A stretch of DNA of 64,000 bases from Parabacteroides distasonis ATCC 8503 (GTDB lineage Bacteria > Bacteroidota > Bacteroidia > Bacteroidales > Tannerellaceae). The stretch is from assembly GCF_000012845.1 (NCBI RefSeq), contig NC_009615.1, forward strand, positions 2,695,501 to 2,759,500. The letters are read 5' to 3'. How positions within the stretch are numbered: position 1 is the first letter of the stretch; every line of letters begins with the position of its first letter. Of this stretch, positions 36,127-44,642 are shown one piece after another. The translations under genes and the position numbers were made by a program. Under the pieces are notes generated by a model. That model saw nothing but the letters and a program-made list of their open reading frames with translations. It was not told the origin of the DNA and did not search any database.

Positions 36127-39100
36127 TTAGAAATTAAGATTTATACCAAATGTAAATATTCTCGGAGTCGGGTAATAATTGGTACCCGAATCAAACGTAT
36201 TTCTTTCCGGATCATATCCTTCATACCCTTTTTTCCACATAATCGTAAACAGGTTCTGGGCATTCGCATATACATACAACCGTTGCATTTTTAGCTTTGA
36301 GGTAATCCATTCAGGGAACGCATAACCTAATTGTAAGTTCTTCAATTTCAAGAAATCGATACGATGTACCCAAAATGAGGAGTCATACGTGTCCCATGAA
36401 GAGTCAAACCGAAGCATCGGTATATTTGAGTCCGGATTCTCTGGGCTCCACGCATCCCGCCATTTATCAGAAATAGTCAGCCATTCGTATTGCATACGGG
36501 TCATGCCGCTCTTCGTAAACGCATTCGCCTGTCCCAAACCTTGGAATAAGATATTTAAGTCAAACCCTTTATAGCGTAAGCCGGCAGTAAGTCCATACGT
36601 AATTTTAGGAATCGTATTACCAAGTACTTGTTTATCTTGATAGTCTAATTTTCCATCATTATTAACATCCTCGTATTTCAGATTTCCCATTTCCGGCTTA
36701 AGCCCATTGCTATGCATATGTTGAGCGGCTTCTTCGTCCGATTGATAGATGCCAACCGCTTTATAGCCATACAAAGCCTTATACGGATATCCCTCACGAA
36801 TCAAATAAAGCTGGTCCGGAGAGTTTCCACCTTGAAATTTCGTTACTTTATTATCGATATACGTAAAGTTTAGTCCTACGTTAAATCCAAGGCGATCTCT
36901 GCTCGTCTCAAGATTATCATAATTCACGACTAACTCAAAACCATTATTTTTCATCTCGCCCACATTCTCAAACGGTGCGGTCTTATCCCCTAATACGTTT
37001 GGTATTGGCAATTGAACGATAATATCGGTTGTTTTTTTATTGAAGTAATCAGCTTCTATATTCAACTTATTACCTAAGAAGCCCAAATCCACGCCAATAT
37101 CCAAGGAAGAGGTAGTTTCCCAAGTAATATCCTCATCCACCAAAGCGGTTACGGCAGCACCCGGAGCCAATGAGCCTCCATAATTATAACTCAAGTCATA
37201 ATTTTGGGAGATCACTGTTAAATAAGGCCAATATCCTTCAATGGTTTGATTGCCTAATTGTCCCCACGACGCACGTAGTTTCAAATTAGAAAACAGATTC
37301 AGGTTCTTAATAAACGCCTCTTCACTCAAACGCCATCCTGCAGAGAAGCCCGGAAAAACACCCCAGCGATTTCCCCGTTTAAAACGAGAGGAGGCATCGG
37401 CACGGAGATTCATCTCAAATAAATATTTATCCGCAAAGGCATAATTCAATCGACCAAAATAAGATGCCATGCGTAGACCTTCAAAATTTCCCTCTCCCTT
37501 GATACCTTCCGTTCCCGCATCCACTTGGGTTAATCCTTCTTTGGGTGGGTTGGTTCTTCGGGCAAATACGTTCTTTATACTGTAATTCTCCAATTGGGTA
37601 CCAAGGATAGCGGCAACATAATGCTTATCCGCAAATCGCTTGCTATAGTTTAATGTCGCTTGGAAATTATTACGCATAGTCGATACTTGCTCTCTACTCA
37701 ACACAATACCATCACGATTGTAATTTTTCGGTATCGTCTCTATGCCAGAATCCGTATATCCATAAAGGGTCTCATTATATTTATCAACCATTTTCCAATT
37801 GCCATTAGAGGCCCATGTTACTTGTAAGTTCAAGTCTTTCGTAAAATCTACGGTAGCGAAAGCATTTACAGCCATATAATCCTTGGATGTTTTAGTCGCC
37901 CCGTTCGAAGCGTCTATAACCGGCTGATAAGTCGTATACAATAAAGTACCATCATCCTTAATCGCTTCTACCGAACCGAAACGGCCATCCCGGGTATATG
38001 GAGCGATGAAAGGAGCCGCACCTTGTTGCTGTTCGAATACACGGAACAAATCAAAAGGCTCTTGGGAATTCCTACGAGTATAATTCAAACGAGCGCCAAC
38101 TCTCAACCATGAATTCACTTTATACTCCACATTTGCCCGGATACCGAACCGCTCCGCCTTAGAGTTCATCAAAATACCTTCCTGACTCAAATAGTTCAAA
38201 GACAAGAAGGAAGATAGTTTCTCCGATCCACCGCGAATGGATAAATTATGCCCTGTTATTAAAGCATTCCGATAAAGAGAGTCATACCAATCCGTATTCG
38301 GGTATTTATAAGTATCTGTTCCATTAGCGAAATTAGAGATCAATGTTTCCGAGAAAAGAGGGTTCTCTCCCCCATTCACCAAAGCTTGATTCGCCATAGT
38401 CATATGCTCGGCGCTATTCGTCACTAAATCAAAATGACGTCCGATCTGCTGCATTCCGACGTAAGAGTTCAACTCTACTTGGGTTTTCTCATTATTCTTT
38501 CCCATCTTCGTCGTAACCAAAACGACACCGTTAGCGGCCTTTGATCCGTAAATAGCCGCACTAGCCGCATCCTTCAAGACTGTGATACTTTCGATGTCAC
38601 TCGGATTTACTTGGCTGAATACCCCTTCTACTCCGTCAATAATCACCAACGGGTCCGAATTATTCAATGTACCCCAGCCACGAATTCTCAATTGCGCTCC
38701 ATCATCTCCCGGCTTACCCGAATTCTGGCTGATCCACACGCCGGAAACCTTTCCGGAAAGTGCTTGAGAAGCATCAGTGATCGGACGGTTCGCCAATTCC
38801 TCATCAAATTTGACTGAAGAAACAGAACCCGTCAAATTCACCTTCTTCTGGGTTCCATAACCAACAACCACAACCTCTTCCAAAGCCTGTGTATCCTCCC
38901 TTAAACGTACATTCAATGAAGTCTGTCCCGCAATAGCGACAGTTGTTGGCATAAAGCCGATATAAGAAAATTGAAGTGTCGCATTATCCGATACCTCCAA
39001 AATAAATTTACCATCAAAGTCTGTTATCGTACCATTTGTAGTACCTTTCTCCACAACATTCGCTCCAATGATAGGTTCCCCTTTTGAATCGACAACAACA

Positions 39101-39504
39101 CCCGTTATTTTTTTGGCTTGCTGGGTGACCGCATTCGCTAGAGGTTTTTCAAATAAGTAGATCTTTCCATTTTTAACTTCATAACTTAATGACGTGCCCT
39201 CCGTTATTTTATCCAATACATTTGTCAATTCTGCATTCGTAAAATTAACGCTCACTCTCCGATTCAAATCTACGATTTGTTTGCTATACGCAACACTCAA
39301 CCCGGTTTGGTGGGTGATGGTAGCTAAAACTTTCTCCACTTTCGCATTGTCCAGCACAATAGAAACCCGCTGAGCCGAGGCGGTAGCCGTGAAACTCAGC
39401 AAGGATATGACTAAAAATAGAAAGGTTAACTTCATGGCATTCGGTATTTTCTCAATTAATATTAAAAGGCACCTACGCCGAGGGCTTTCTTGCTTTTCTT
39501 TCAT
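36127..39504 (-). CDS. SusC-like TonB-dependent importer with STN domain (PUL B)
   Basis: The 1125-residue importer has an N-terminal extension with the hydrophobic signal starting at residue 24 (MKLTFLFLVISLL). An STN domain (about 46-118) and a carboxypeptidase-regulatory-like domain (about 132-215) follow. The TonB-box region LEEVVVVGYGTQKK, plug and barrel end in FTFGINLNF. From the TonB box on it is almost colinear with the PUL A SusC, including an identical plug start KKVNLTGSVSSVKFDEELAN. The STN domain (RVSIVLDNAKVEKVLATI) is unrelated in detail to that of PUL A (LTVRMNNCTIKDVFDHI). Confidence 0.95.
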   Translation of the reverse strand: MKEKQESPRRRCLLILIEKIPNAMKLTFLFLVISLLSFTATASAQRVSIVLDNAKVEKVLATITHQTGLSVAYSKQIVDLNRRVSVNFTNAELTNVLDKITEGTSLSYEVKNGKIYLFEKPLANAVTQQAKKITGVVVDSKGEPIIGANVVEKGTTNGTITDFDGKFILEVSDNATLQFSYIGFMPTTVAIAGQTSLNVRLREDTQALEEVVVVGYGTQKKVNLTGSVSSVKFDEELANRPITDASQALSGKVSGVWISQNSGKPGDDGAQLRIRGWGTLNNSDPLVIIDGVEGVFSQVNPSDIESITVLKDAASAAIYGSKAANGVVLVTTKMGKNNEKTQVELNSYVGMQQIGRHFDLVTNSAEHMTMANQALVNGGENPLFSETLISNFANGTDTYKYPNTDWYDSLYRNALITGHNLSIRGGSEKLSSFLSLNYLSQEGILMNSKAERFGIRANVEYKVNSWLRVGARLNYTRRNSQEPFDLFRVFEQQQGAAPFIAPYTRDGRFGSVEAIKDDGTLLYTTYQPVIDASNGATKTSKDYMAVNAFATVDFTKDLNLQVTWASNGNWKMVDKYNETLYGYTDSGIETIPKNYNRDGIVLSREQVSTMRNNFQATLNYSKRFADKHYVAAILGTQLENYSIKNVFARRTNPPKEGLTQVDAGTEGIKGEGNFEGLRMASYFGRLNYAFADKYLFEMNLRADASSRFKRGNRWGVFPGFSAGWRLSEEAFIKNLNLFSNLKLRASWGQLGNQTIEGYWPYLTVISQNYDLSYNYGGSLAPGAAVTALVDEDITWETTSSLDIGVDLGFLGNKLNIEADYFNKKTTDIIVQLPIPNVLGDKTAPFENVGEMKNNGFELVVNYDNLETSRDRLGFNVGLNFTYIDNKVTKFQGGNSPDQLYLIREGYPYKALYGYKAVGIYQSDEEAAQHMHSNGLKPEMGNLKYEDVNNDGKLDYQDKQVLGNTIPKITYGLTAGLRYKGFDLNILFQGLGQANAFTKSGMTRMQYEWLTISDKWRDAWSPENPDSNIPMLRFDSSWDTYDSSFWVHRIDFLKLKNLQLGYAFPEWITSKLKMQRLYVYANAQNLFTIMWKKGYEGYDPERNTFDSGTNYYPTPRIFTFGINLNF

Positions 39505-39511
39505 ATATTTG
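39504..39511 (+). promoter_or_regulatory. Plus-strand -7 element overlapping the susC start (PUL B)
   Basis: TATATTTG on the plus strand matches TAnnTTTG and begins at the first base of the PUL B susC start codon, the same place as TACATTTG in PUL A. No -33 TTG is seen. Confidence 0.4.
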
Positions 39512-39517
39512 TATTGA

Positions 39518-39596
39518 TTTTAATAGTTGGTATTAGAAATTTATTTTTAATACGACCGGCAGCCGAAAAGGGTAGGAGCTTTTCGGCTGTTCTTAT
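39518..39596 (+). ncRNA. Candidate cis-antisense RNA to the PUL B susC leader
   Basis: A transcript from the -7 box at 39504 would run for about 78 bases. It would end at a perfect 11-bp hairpin, CAGCCGAAAAG (39560-39570) with CTTTTCGGCTG (39579-39589), followed by TTCTTAT. The hairpin begins 56 bases from the susC start, against 55 in PUL A, although the stem sequences differ. The T run is weak, so termination is less certain than in PUL A. Confidence 0.35.
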
Positions 39597-39717
39597 GTTA
39601 TCTATTTATGAGGAATCCATACGCATATCTATTTTAAGGTTAACACTCTGTTTCCTGCTCTCCTATCAAATAGACACACGACAAATCTAAAAGGATGAGT
39701 CGTTATAGCTAATTTTT

Positions 39718-40713
39718 TTATTTTTTCATCCGGACTTCTATCTTGCCCCCTTTTTCCTCGAATAGTACAGGCGTGATTTTTTCCAATTCTTTTAATACCG
39801 TGGTCAAATTGACGCTATCAGTCGTTATCGTATACGTATATCGCAAAGCGGCAGAATCCTTCACGTCAAAGGATATATCATAAGTTCGAGCCAATGTTTT
39901 CATTACGTCCGATAAAGGGGCGCTCTTAAATACGAGCACATTACGTCTCCATGCCGAATACATCTTGACATCGTGGGAACGGAGTACCTCACAACGTCCG
40001 GAAGCCTTGTTATAAACCGCTTTTTCTCCCGGGCGTAATTGATAAGATTTGAAGGATCTTGATTTCAACTCGATAGATCCTGTCTCTAAAGCGACGAATA
40101 TAGCTTCTTCCTCCGGATAGGCTTTCACATCAAAGGTAGTACCCAACACTTTTATATCCATATAAGAAAGATCCACGATAAAAGGCCGATTCTTGTTCTT
40201 GGCGACCTCGAACCAAGCCTCTCCTTCCAAATAAACCTTACGTTCGGAGAGACCGAATTTTTTCGGATAACGAATACGGCTTCCCGAATTCAAATGGACC
40301 TTACTCCCATCTTGAAAAAGCACTTGCATGCGTTCCCCATTAGGTACGTACACCTCGTCATAGCCATCATCCGCCAACAAATCCACTTGTGAGTTTATGC
40401 GTATGAAAAGTCCTATAATTAAAGCGATCGGTATAAAGACCGCAGCCGCATACGCTATAAAACGGCGTATTTTTTGTCGGCGGAGTTGCCGCATAATATT
40501 CTGATACATTACGGCTGAGGGTATCGGATGGTCGATCCATGCCTCTTCCTCCCCCATATGAATCGTTTTCTCATCCTGATCGATACGCTCAGCAAGCCAT
40601 GCCTGTCCTTCCGGGGTCTTAAACCAACGAACAACCTCACAAGACTCCTCGGAAGTAGCCTCATTATTTAGCGTTTTCTCTATGATCGATAGATCGGGTA
40701 TTTTCATATTCAT
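39718..40713 (-). CDS. FecR-like anti-sigma factor (PUL B)
   Basis: This 331-residue inner-membrane protein has a cytoplasmic N-terminal part and one membrane segment (about 83-105, RRFIAYAAAVFIPIALIIGL). Its periplasmic FecR domain has VPNGERMQVLFQDGSKVHLN and ENRPF-like KNRPFIVDLSYMDIKVLG. A C-terminal DUF4974-type domain follows (VFKSAPLSDVMKTLARTYDI). It is expected to transmit the signal from the SusC STN domain to the sigma factor encoded 29 bases upstream. It is only distantly similar to the PUL A FecR. ATG 40707 is an alternative start. Confidence 0.92.
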   Translation of the reverse strand: MNMKIPDLSIIEKTLNNEATSEESCEVVRWFKTPEGQAWLAERIDQDEKTIHMGEEEAWIDHPIPSAVMYQNIMRQLRRQKIRRFIAYAAAVFIPIALIIGLFIRINSQVDLLADDGYDEVYVPNGERMQVLFQDGSKVHLNSGSRIRYPKKFGLSERKVYLEGEAWFEVAKNKNRPFIVDLSYMDIKVLGTTFDVKAYPEEEAIFVALETGSIELKSRSFKSYQLRPGEKAVYNKASGRCEVLRSHDVKMYSAWRRNVLVFKSAPLSDVMKTLARTYDISFDVKDSAALRYTYTITTDSVNLTTVLKELEKITPVLFEEKGGKIEVRMKK

Positions 40714-40742
40714 TTTCTTTTATCAATTGACACGCAAAGCCA

Positions 40743-41336
40743 TCAATAGGATGAGTTCCACAAATATAAAAGAAATAAAAATAGTCTCTCGAAATGTGCC
40801 CGCAGTATTTTTATCGCTTGCGCATAATGTGTTTTTACCGTGGGGACCGAGATATTCATCTTATCGGCGATTTCTTGATTAGATAGATTCCCTTTCAGCT
40901 TATACAGACAGACTTGGCGTTTCTGCTCCGGCAAATGATCGATCGCTTGGTAAAAATGAGACATCATATCTTGTTCCTCTATCTTTATAAGCAGTTCATC
41001 CTCATATTCCGGCGCTGATTGTACGATCTCATAATTTTTCTCTACGGCGCTATTATTATTCCGGATCTCATTTAATACGTGATTCTTTAGCATTGTATAG
41101 AGATAGTTCCTTAAATTCACGTTCACCATCAGTAGGGAACGTGCCTCCCACAATTTCAGAAAAACTTGCTGTACGGCATCTTCCGAAGAATATGTACTTT
41201 TCAAATATTTATAGGCCAACACATACAATAATTTATGATACCGCTCATAAATAACAGTAAACGCATCCTCGCTCCCCTGCCTCAATGAGGTGAGCAGATC
41301 TTCATCGCTCCGTATGGATTTCTGAAAAAAAGACAT
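40743..41336 (-). CDS. ECF RNA polymerase sigma factor (PUL B)
   Basis: This 197-residue ECF sigma factor has region 2 (AFTVIYERYHKLLYVLAYKY; EDAVQQVFLKLWEAR) and region 4 with LPEQKRQVCLYKLKGNLSNQ and the helix-turn-helix EIADKMNISVPTVKTHYAQA. It is the expected activator of the PUL B susC operon, restrained by the FecR protein just downstream. Its start lies nine bases after the stop of the HD-domain hydrolase gene, so the two are probably on one transcript. Confidence 0.93.
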   Translation of the reverse strand: MSFFQKSIRSDEDLLTSLRQGSEDAFTVIYERYHKLLYVLAYKYLKSTYSSEDAVQQVFLKLWEARSLLMVNVNLRNYLYTMLKNHVLNEIRNNNSAVEKNYEIVQSAPEYEDELLIKIEEQDMMSHFYQAIDHLPEQKRQVCLYKLKGNLSNQEIADKMNISVPTVKTHYAQAIKILRAHFERLFLFLLYLWNSSY

Positions 41337-41345
41337 TCGAGGAGA

Positions 41346-41990
41346 CTATATAATATACGATTCGCTATTTAACAGACGTTCCGCTTCCTCCTTCATGGCA
41401 TCCGGCACCTGTGTAACCGCACCTTCACTGATCGATCGGATAAATTCCGGATACTCTTTACGGTAAACATCCAACATCCGGTTCGCAAAAACAAACATCA
41501 TCGTATATTGGATATTCGCCAGCCGATCACACATTTTTATAAAAGAAGCGAATTTAGTCTGCCGTATTCCTTGATAATACAGGTCATTCGCCCGTTCTCC
41601 CCGGTTTCGTCCTTTTTCATTCGTTAAGGCGTATACGATTTCCGGAACTTGGTCTTCCAAGTGCTGTCTCACGCCTTCTGGCAAGACAAAGCCTCCCCCC
41701 TTGAACTCTTTCAGGAATTTCACGACATCATTATAGGTCATCCGTGCATCTTCTATCGTATCATGCAGAAAAGCAGAGGCATACAAAATCAGTATATCCG
41801 CCTCGGTCTCAGCTACCAGATATCCGTAGCGAGAGACATACGATACCGTCATTTTCAGATGAAATCCATAAGGCAACACATGATCATATTTCTGATTCAC
41901 ATCATCATGTATACGAAAAGCAGCCTTCTCCATACTGCAGATCCAAGGATAATAACGCTTTACTAGAGCGATAAATGATTGTTTTTCCAT
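41346..41990 (-). CDS. HD-domain hydrolase, MESH1/SpoT-hydrolase-like
   Basis: The 214-residue cytoplasmic protein shows an HD-domain metal site: His44, His76-Asp77 in FLHDTIEDA with Glu80-Asp81, and Asp155 in KMCDRLANIQ. ALTNEKGRNRGER and the KMCDRLAN block are the pattern of stand-alone (p)ppGpp hydrolases (MESH1-like) and the hydrolase half of RelA/SpoT. No synthetase domain is present. A role in degrading ppGpp or related nucleotides is inferred. It lies nine bases upstream of the PUL B sigma gene. Two palindromes (42002-42017, 42042-42070) lie in its upstream region. Confidence 0.78.
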   Translation of the reverse strand: MEKQSFIALVKRYYPWICSMEKAAFRIHDDVNQKYDHVLPYGFHLKMTVSYVSRYGYLVAETEADILILYASAFLHDTIEDARMTYNDVVKFLKEFKGGGFVLPEGVRQHLEDQVPEIVYALTNEKGRNRGERANDLYYQGIRQTKFASFIKMCDRLANIQYTMMFVFANRMLDVYRKEYPEFIRSISEGAVTQVPDAMKEEAERLLNSESYII

Positions 41991-42001
41991 TCTTTCGATA
42001 C

Positions 42002-42017
42002 TAAAGATTAATCTTTA
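42002..42017. repeat. Perfect 16-bp palindrome
   Basis: TAAAGATTAATCTTTA is its own reverse complement, 12 bases upstream of the HD-hydrolase ATG. It is a candidate operator or mRNA-leader element. Confidence 0.65.
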
Positions 42018-42024
42018 CGCATGG

Positions 42025-42032
42025 CAATAATA
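42025..42032 (-). promoter_or_regulatory. Possible -7 element for the HD hydrolase gene
   Basis: TATTATTG on the minus strand matches TAnnTTTG with one mismatch and lies between the two palindromes. The larger palindrome would cover the spacer and -33 area. Confidence 0.35.
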
Positions 42033-42041
42033 CACAGTTCC

Positions 42042-42070
42042 GAAACCGCTGTTTCCGAAACGGCGGTTTC
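42042..42070. repeat. 29-bp nested palindrome, operator-like
   Basis: GAAACCGC (42042-42049) and GCGGTTTC (42063-42070) are inverted, and between them GTTTC and GAAAC are inverted around a central C. Only one position pair breaks the symmetry. It lies in the divergent region between the HD hydrolase and the ATPase gene. Confidence 0.75.
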
Positions 42071-42190
42071 TACAATGCGAAGATATATAAATAATCGAAT
42101 TAAATCACTCTATATCAAATTATTTAATACGGACTCCCACACGTGCAAGTGAAACATACCGTTTCCTTTCTTTATTATGGATATAATTAT

Positions 42191-42198
42191 TATATTTG
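42191..42198 (+). promoter_or_regulatory. -7 element for the P-loop ATPase gene
   Basis: TATATTTG matches TAnnTTTG. It lies inside the longest open frame (from 42177), so the coding start must be further downstream. Confidence 0.5.
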
Positions 42199-42233
42199 CA
42201 ATAAAATGTATTTATATTATGGAGACAATCGCA

Positions 42234-43358
42234 ATGATGAATCCTTTTGTCGTGGGTAGATATGTATCAGACAAATATTTTTGTGACCGTGAGGGAGAGA
42301 CAAGCTTCTTGATTAAACAGATTGAGAACGGACGTAATGTCGCATTGATTTCTCCACGCCGTTTGGGTAAGACCGGATTGATCCAACATCTTTTTCATCA
42401 AGAATCGATAGAAAAAAATTATCATGCGTTCTTTGTGGATATTTATGCCACTACTTCATTAACAGAGTTCGTATATCTATTAGGAAAAGCCATCTATGAC
42501 GAATTGAAGCCAAAGAAAACGGTTTGGACGGAACGGTTCTTTCAAATCATAACCTCATTGCGTGCGGGTTTTAAACTGGATATGGTAACCGGAGAACCTT
42601 GTTTTGATATTGGGCTAGGAGACATTCAAGCACCACAAACAACACTTGATGAGATCTTCGCTTATCTAGAGACCGCAGATAAACCATGTATCGTGGCGAT
42701 CGATGAGTTCCAACAAATTGGCGGCTATGAGGAGAAAAATGTAGAAGCGTTGTTGCGAACCAAGATTCAACAATGCAAGCAGACTATGTTTATCTTCTCC
42801 GGCAGTAAACGCCATTTGATGAGTAATATGTTTAATTCCTCTTCCAAGCCTTTTTATCAAAGCGCTATTAGTATAGGACTTGAGCCAATACCCATTCATA
42901 TCTATGTGGAGTTCGCCAACCGGCTTTTTGAGCAAAGGGGAAAGCTTATCGACAAATCCGTAATAGAAGAAGTTTATCGGATGTTCGATGGCTATACTTG
43001 GTTTGTGCAAATGATAATGAACGAACTTTTCGCATTGACCGAAGAAGGTGAGCGTTGTGGTATGGATAAGATAGAAATAGCCCGCAAGAATGTGATTCTA
43101 ACACAAGAAAGTAGTTACAAGGATCTACTTGCCAATCTTGCTCCCAAACAAAAACTTGTTTTACAAGCTATCGCCAAAGAGGGCAGAGCAGAAGGTCTCA
43201 CGTCATCAGCATTTATCAAAAAATACAAGCTACCCTCAGCCAGTTCTGTACAATCTGCGGTCAAACCTCTGTTGAAAAATGATTTGATAACACAGGAAGA
43301 TGGCTTTTATAGGGTATATGACTACTTTTTCGCGGATTGGATGGCTAGAATATATTGA
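42234..43358 (+). CDS. P-loop ATPase (archaeal ATPase-like) with C-terminal winged helix
   Basis: About 374 residues. After NPFVVGRYVSDKYFCDRE comes Walker A SPRRLGKT (residues 40-47), Walker B CIVAIDEFQQI and sensor-like IFSGSKRHLM. This is the pattern of the ATPase_2 (PF01637) STAND-like group found in archaea and Bacteroidota. The C-terminal part (LVLQAIAKEGRAEGLTSSAF) looks like a winged helix. The substrate and role are unknown. The frame is open to 42177 but a promoter box lies there. GGAG nine bases before ATG 42234 supports that start; ATG 42219 is possible. It stands alone; repeats follow it. Confidence 0.82.
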   Translation: MMNPFVVGRYVSDKYFCDREGETSFLIKQIENGRNVALISPRRLGKTGLIQHLFHQESIEKNYHAFFVDIYATTSLTEFVYLLGKAIYDELKPKKTVWTERFFQIITSLRAGFKLDMVTGEPCFDIGLGDIQAPQTTLDEIFAYLETADKPCIVAIDEFQQIGGYEEKNVEALLRTKIQQCKQTMFIFSGSKRHLMSNMFNSSSKPFYQSAISIGLEPIPIHIYVEFANRLFEQRGKLIDKSVIEEVYRMFDGYTWFVQMIMNELFALTEEGERCGMDKIEIARKNVILTQESSYKDLLANLAPKQKLVLQAIAKEGRAEGLTSSAFIKKYKLPSASSVQSAVKPLLKNDLITQEDGFYRVYDYFFADWMARIY

Positions 43359-43658
43359 CTCTCTTGTATGTAAATGTCAGAAAATAAGCAAATCTTAGTA
43401 GGCACTATCCGTTACTGAAGTAAATAATTTACGACTTGAAATGTAAATTCCTTATGCGGTGAAAATGAATTATTTAGACAACATACTTAATCGCTTGCAA
43501 AAGGCTTCTCAAGTGATTAGTTATTCACTTCCCAAGCCGTTAACTAGCGGCTAGGTATAGCCGTTAGTTATTCACTCGACAAGCCGTTAGTTATTCACTT
43601 CAGAAGCCTATTACACCCTGCAAAACAGATAAAATTAGGGAGAAAAGAAGAGTAACCA
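43359..43658. other. Gap with tandem repeats, no convincing gene
   Basis: This 300-base stretch separates the convergent ATPase and LytTR genes. Its main content is the 23-bp tandem repeat at 43502-43609. A 29-codon frame starting near 43466 runs through the repeat but has no support as a gene. Confidence 0.6.
43502..43609. repeat. Tandem 23-bp repeats bounded by inverted arms
   Basis: Units at 43516-43538, 43539-43562 (degenerate, 24 bp), 43563-43585 and 43586-43608 share GTTAGTTATTCACTnnnnAAGCC. The outer ends AGGCTTCTCAAGTGA (43502-43516) and TCACTTCAGAAGCCT (43595-43609) are inverted copies with one mismatch. The second unit contains AGCCG/CGGCT inverted arms. Confidence 0.8.
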
Positions 43659-44432
43659 TCAAATAATATCCAGCCGTTCTCTCAGTTGTTTAAAATAGCG
43701 ATGCGAGGCGATCCTCTCCTCCTCTTGGAAGGGGGGATAGAACTCGCATCGTAAGGTCTTATTCTCGATGAACATCAAATAAGTCAAGTTCACAATGCAA
43801 TCTTGGCTTATTTGAACAAACGTATTATTGATAGACAACAAATCTTTCGCTGTCGTGCTCATTTTTAGTTTATGAGTAGTACGGGAAGTCAAGACAATCT
43901 GCCAGCAACGTTGGTCTCCCAAGAACTGAAACAGGAATATCTCCTCACAACGGACTAGTAAAAGACCCGAGACGGTTTGGATCGCAAATCGACTATCCCG
44001 ATTCAATATTTTCCGCAAAGATCTCTCCATGCAGGCAACATCCGCAGGTTCTGTCGTATGAAAACGTTCGATGAGTGCCGCTAACTCATCAATTAAATAA
44101 GGTTTTAACAAATAATCAAACGCAGAGGCACGTAGGGCATCCAATATATATTTATCGTATACCGTATAGAAAACGACTCTCAAGTTCGGAAGAATATCAT
44201 CCCGTATATCATCCAGCAAATCAAAGCCAGACATGTCCGGAAGTTCCACATCCAAAAACACCAAATCCGGTTGATACTTAAGGATATGCCTCTTGCCCAA
44301 TTCCGCCGTTGTCGCTGTATCCAATATCCTTATTTCCGAGAAGGCCAATAGATCGTTTTGCAATTTTTGAATCGATCCAAGGTCATCATCTATGATTATT
44401 ACTGTTATTTCCGGTTCCATACACGCTTCCAT
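43659..44432 (-). CDS. LytTR-family response regulator
   Basis: This 257-residue protein has a receiver domain with acidic pocket IIDDD and phospho-acceptor Asp61 (VFLDVELPDMSG), then a C-terminal LytTR DNA-binding domain. The latter begins FAIQTVSGLLLVRCEEIFLF and includes FVQISQDCIVNLTYL. LytTR regulators bind DNA through a beta-rich domain and are usually paired with a LytS-like membrane histidine kinase; no kinase is encoded nearby. TTACTTTG (44440-44447) lies only eight bases before the ATG, so either the mRNA has almost no leader or translation begins at ATG 44420. Confidence 0.88.
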   Translation of the reverse strand: MEACMEPEITVIIIDDDLGSIQKLQNDLLAFSEIRILDTATTAELGKRHILKYQPDLVFLDVELPDMSGFDLLDDIRDDILPNLRVVFYTVYDKYILDALRASAFDYLLKPYLIDELAALIERFHTTEPADVACMERSLRKILNRDSRFAIQTVSGLLLVRCEEIFLFQFLGDQRCWQIVLTSRTTHKLKMSTTAKDLLSINNTFVQISQDCIVNLTYLMFIENKTLRCEFYPPFQEEERIASHRYFKQLRERLDII

Positions 44433-44601
44433 TTTCCAACAAAGTAAAATATTTATTGTTAAGATAAAAAATTAACGACTTACCATAAATAGTGCTTTTT
44501 ACGTATAAGTTGCAATATTTACGTTTATCCTATCGTTTTTCATGCTTATCTGTCATTTTTTATTTTATGATCTTGGTTAATTACCATTGATTGATAAACC
44601 C

Positions 44602-44609
44602 TATCTTTG
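44602..44609 (+). promoter_or_regulatory. -7 element of the alpha/beta hydrolase gene
   Basis: TATCTTTG matches TAnnTTTG exactly and lies 33 bases before ATG 44643. No TTG at the usual -33 spacing. Confidence 0.55.
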
Positions 44610-44642
44610 CAAATACAGTTATAAAATAGAAACAATATATTT

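Noticed and set aside
21474..39504. The two PULs as an assembly duplication
   Set aside because: The copies differ at many silent sites, have different sulfatases, FecR and sigma genes, and different SusC N-termini.
43502..43609. CRISPR array
   Set aside because: The units are directly joined 23-bp repeats with no unique spacers, and no cas genes are nearby.
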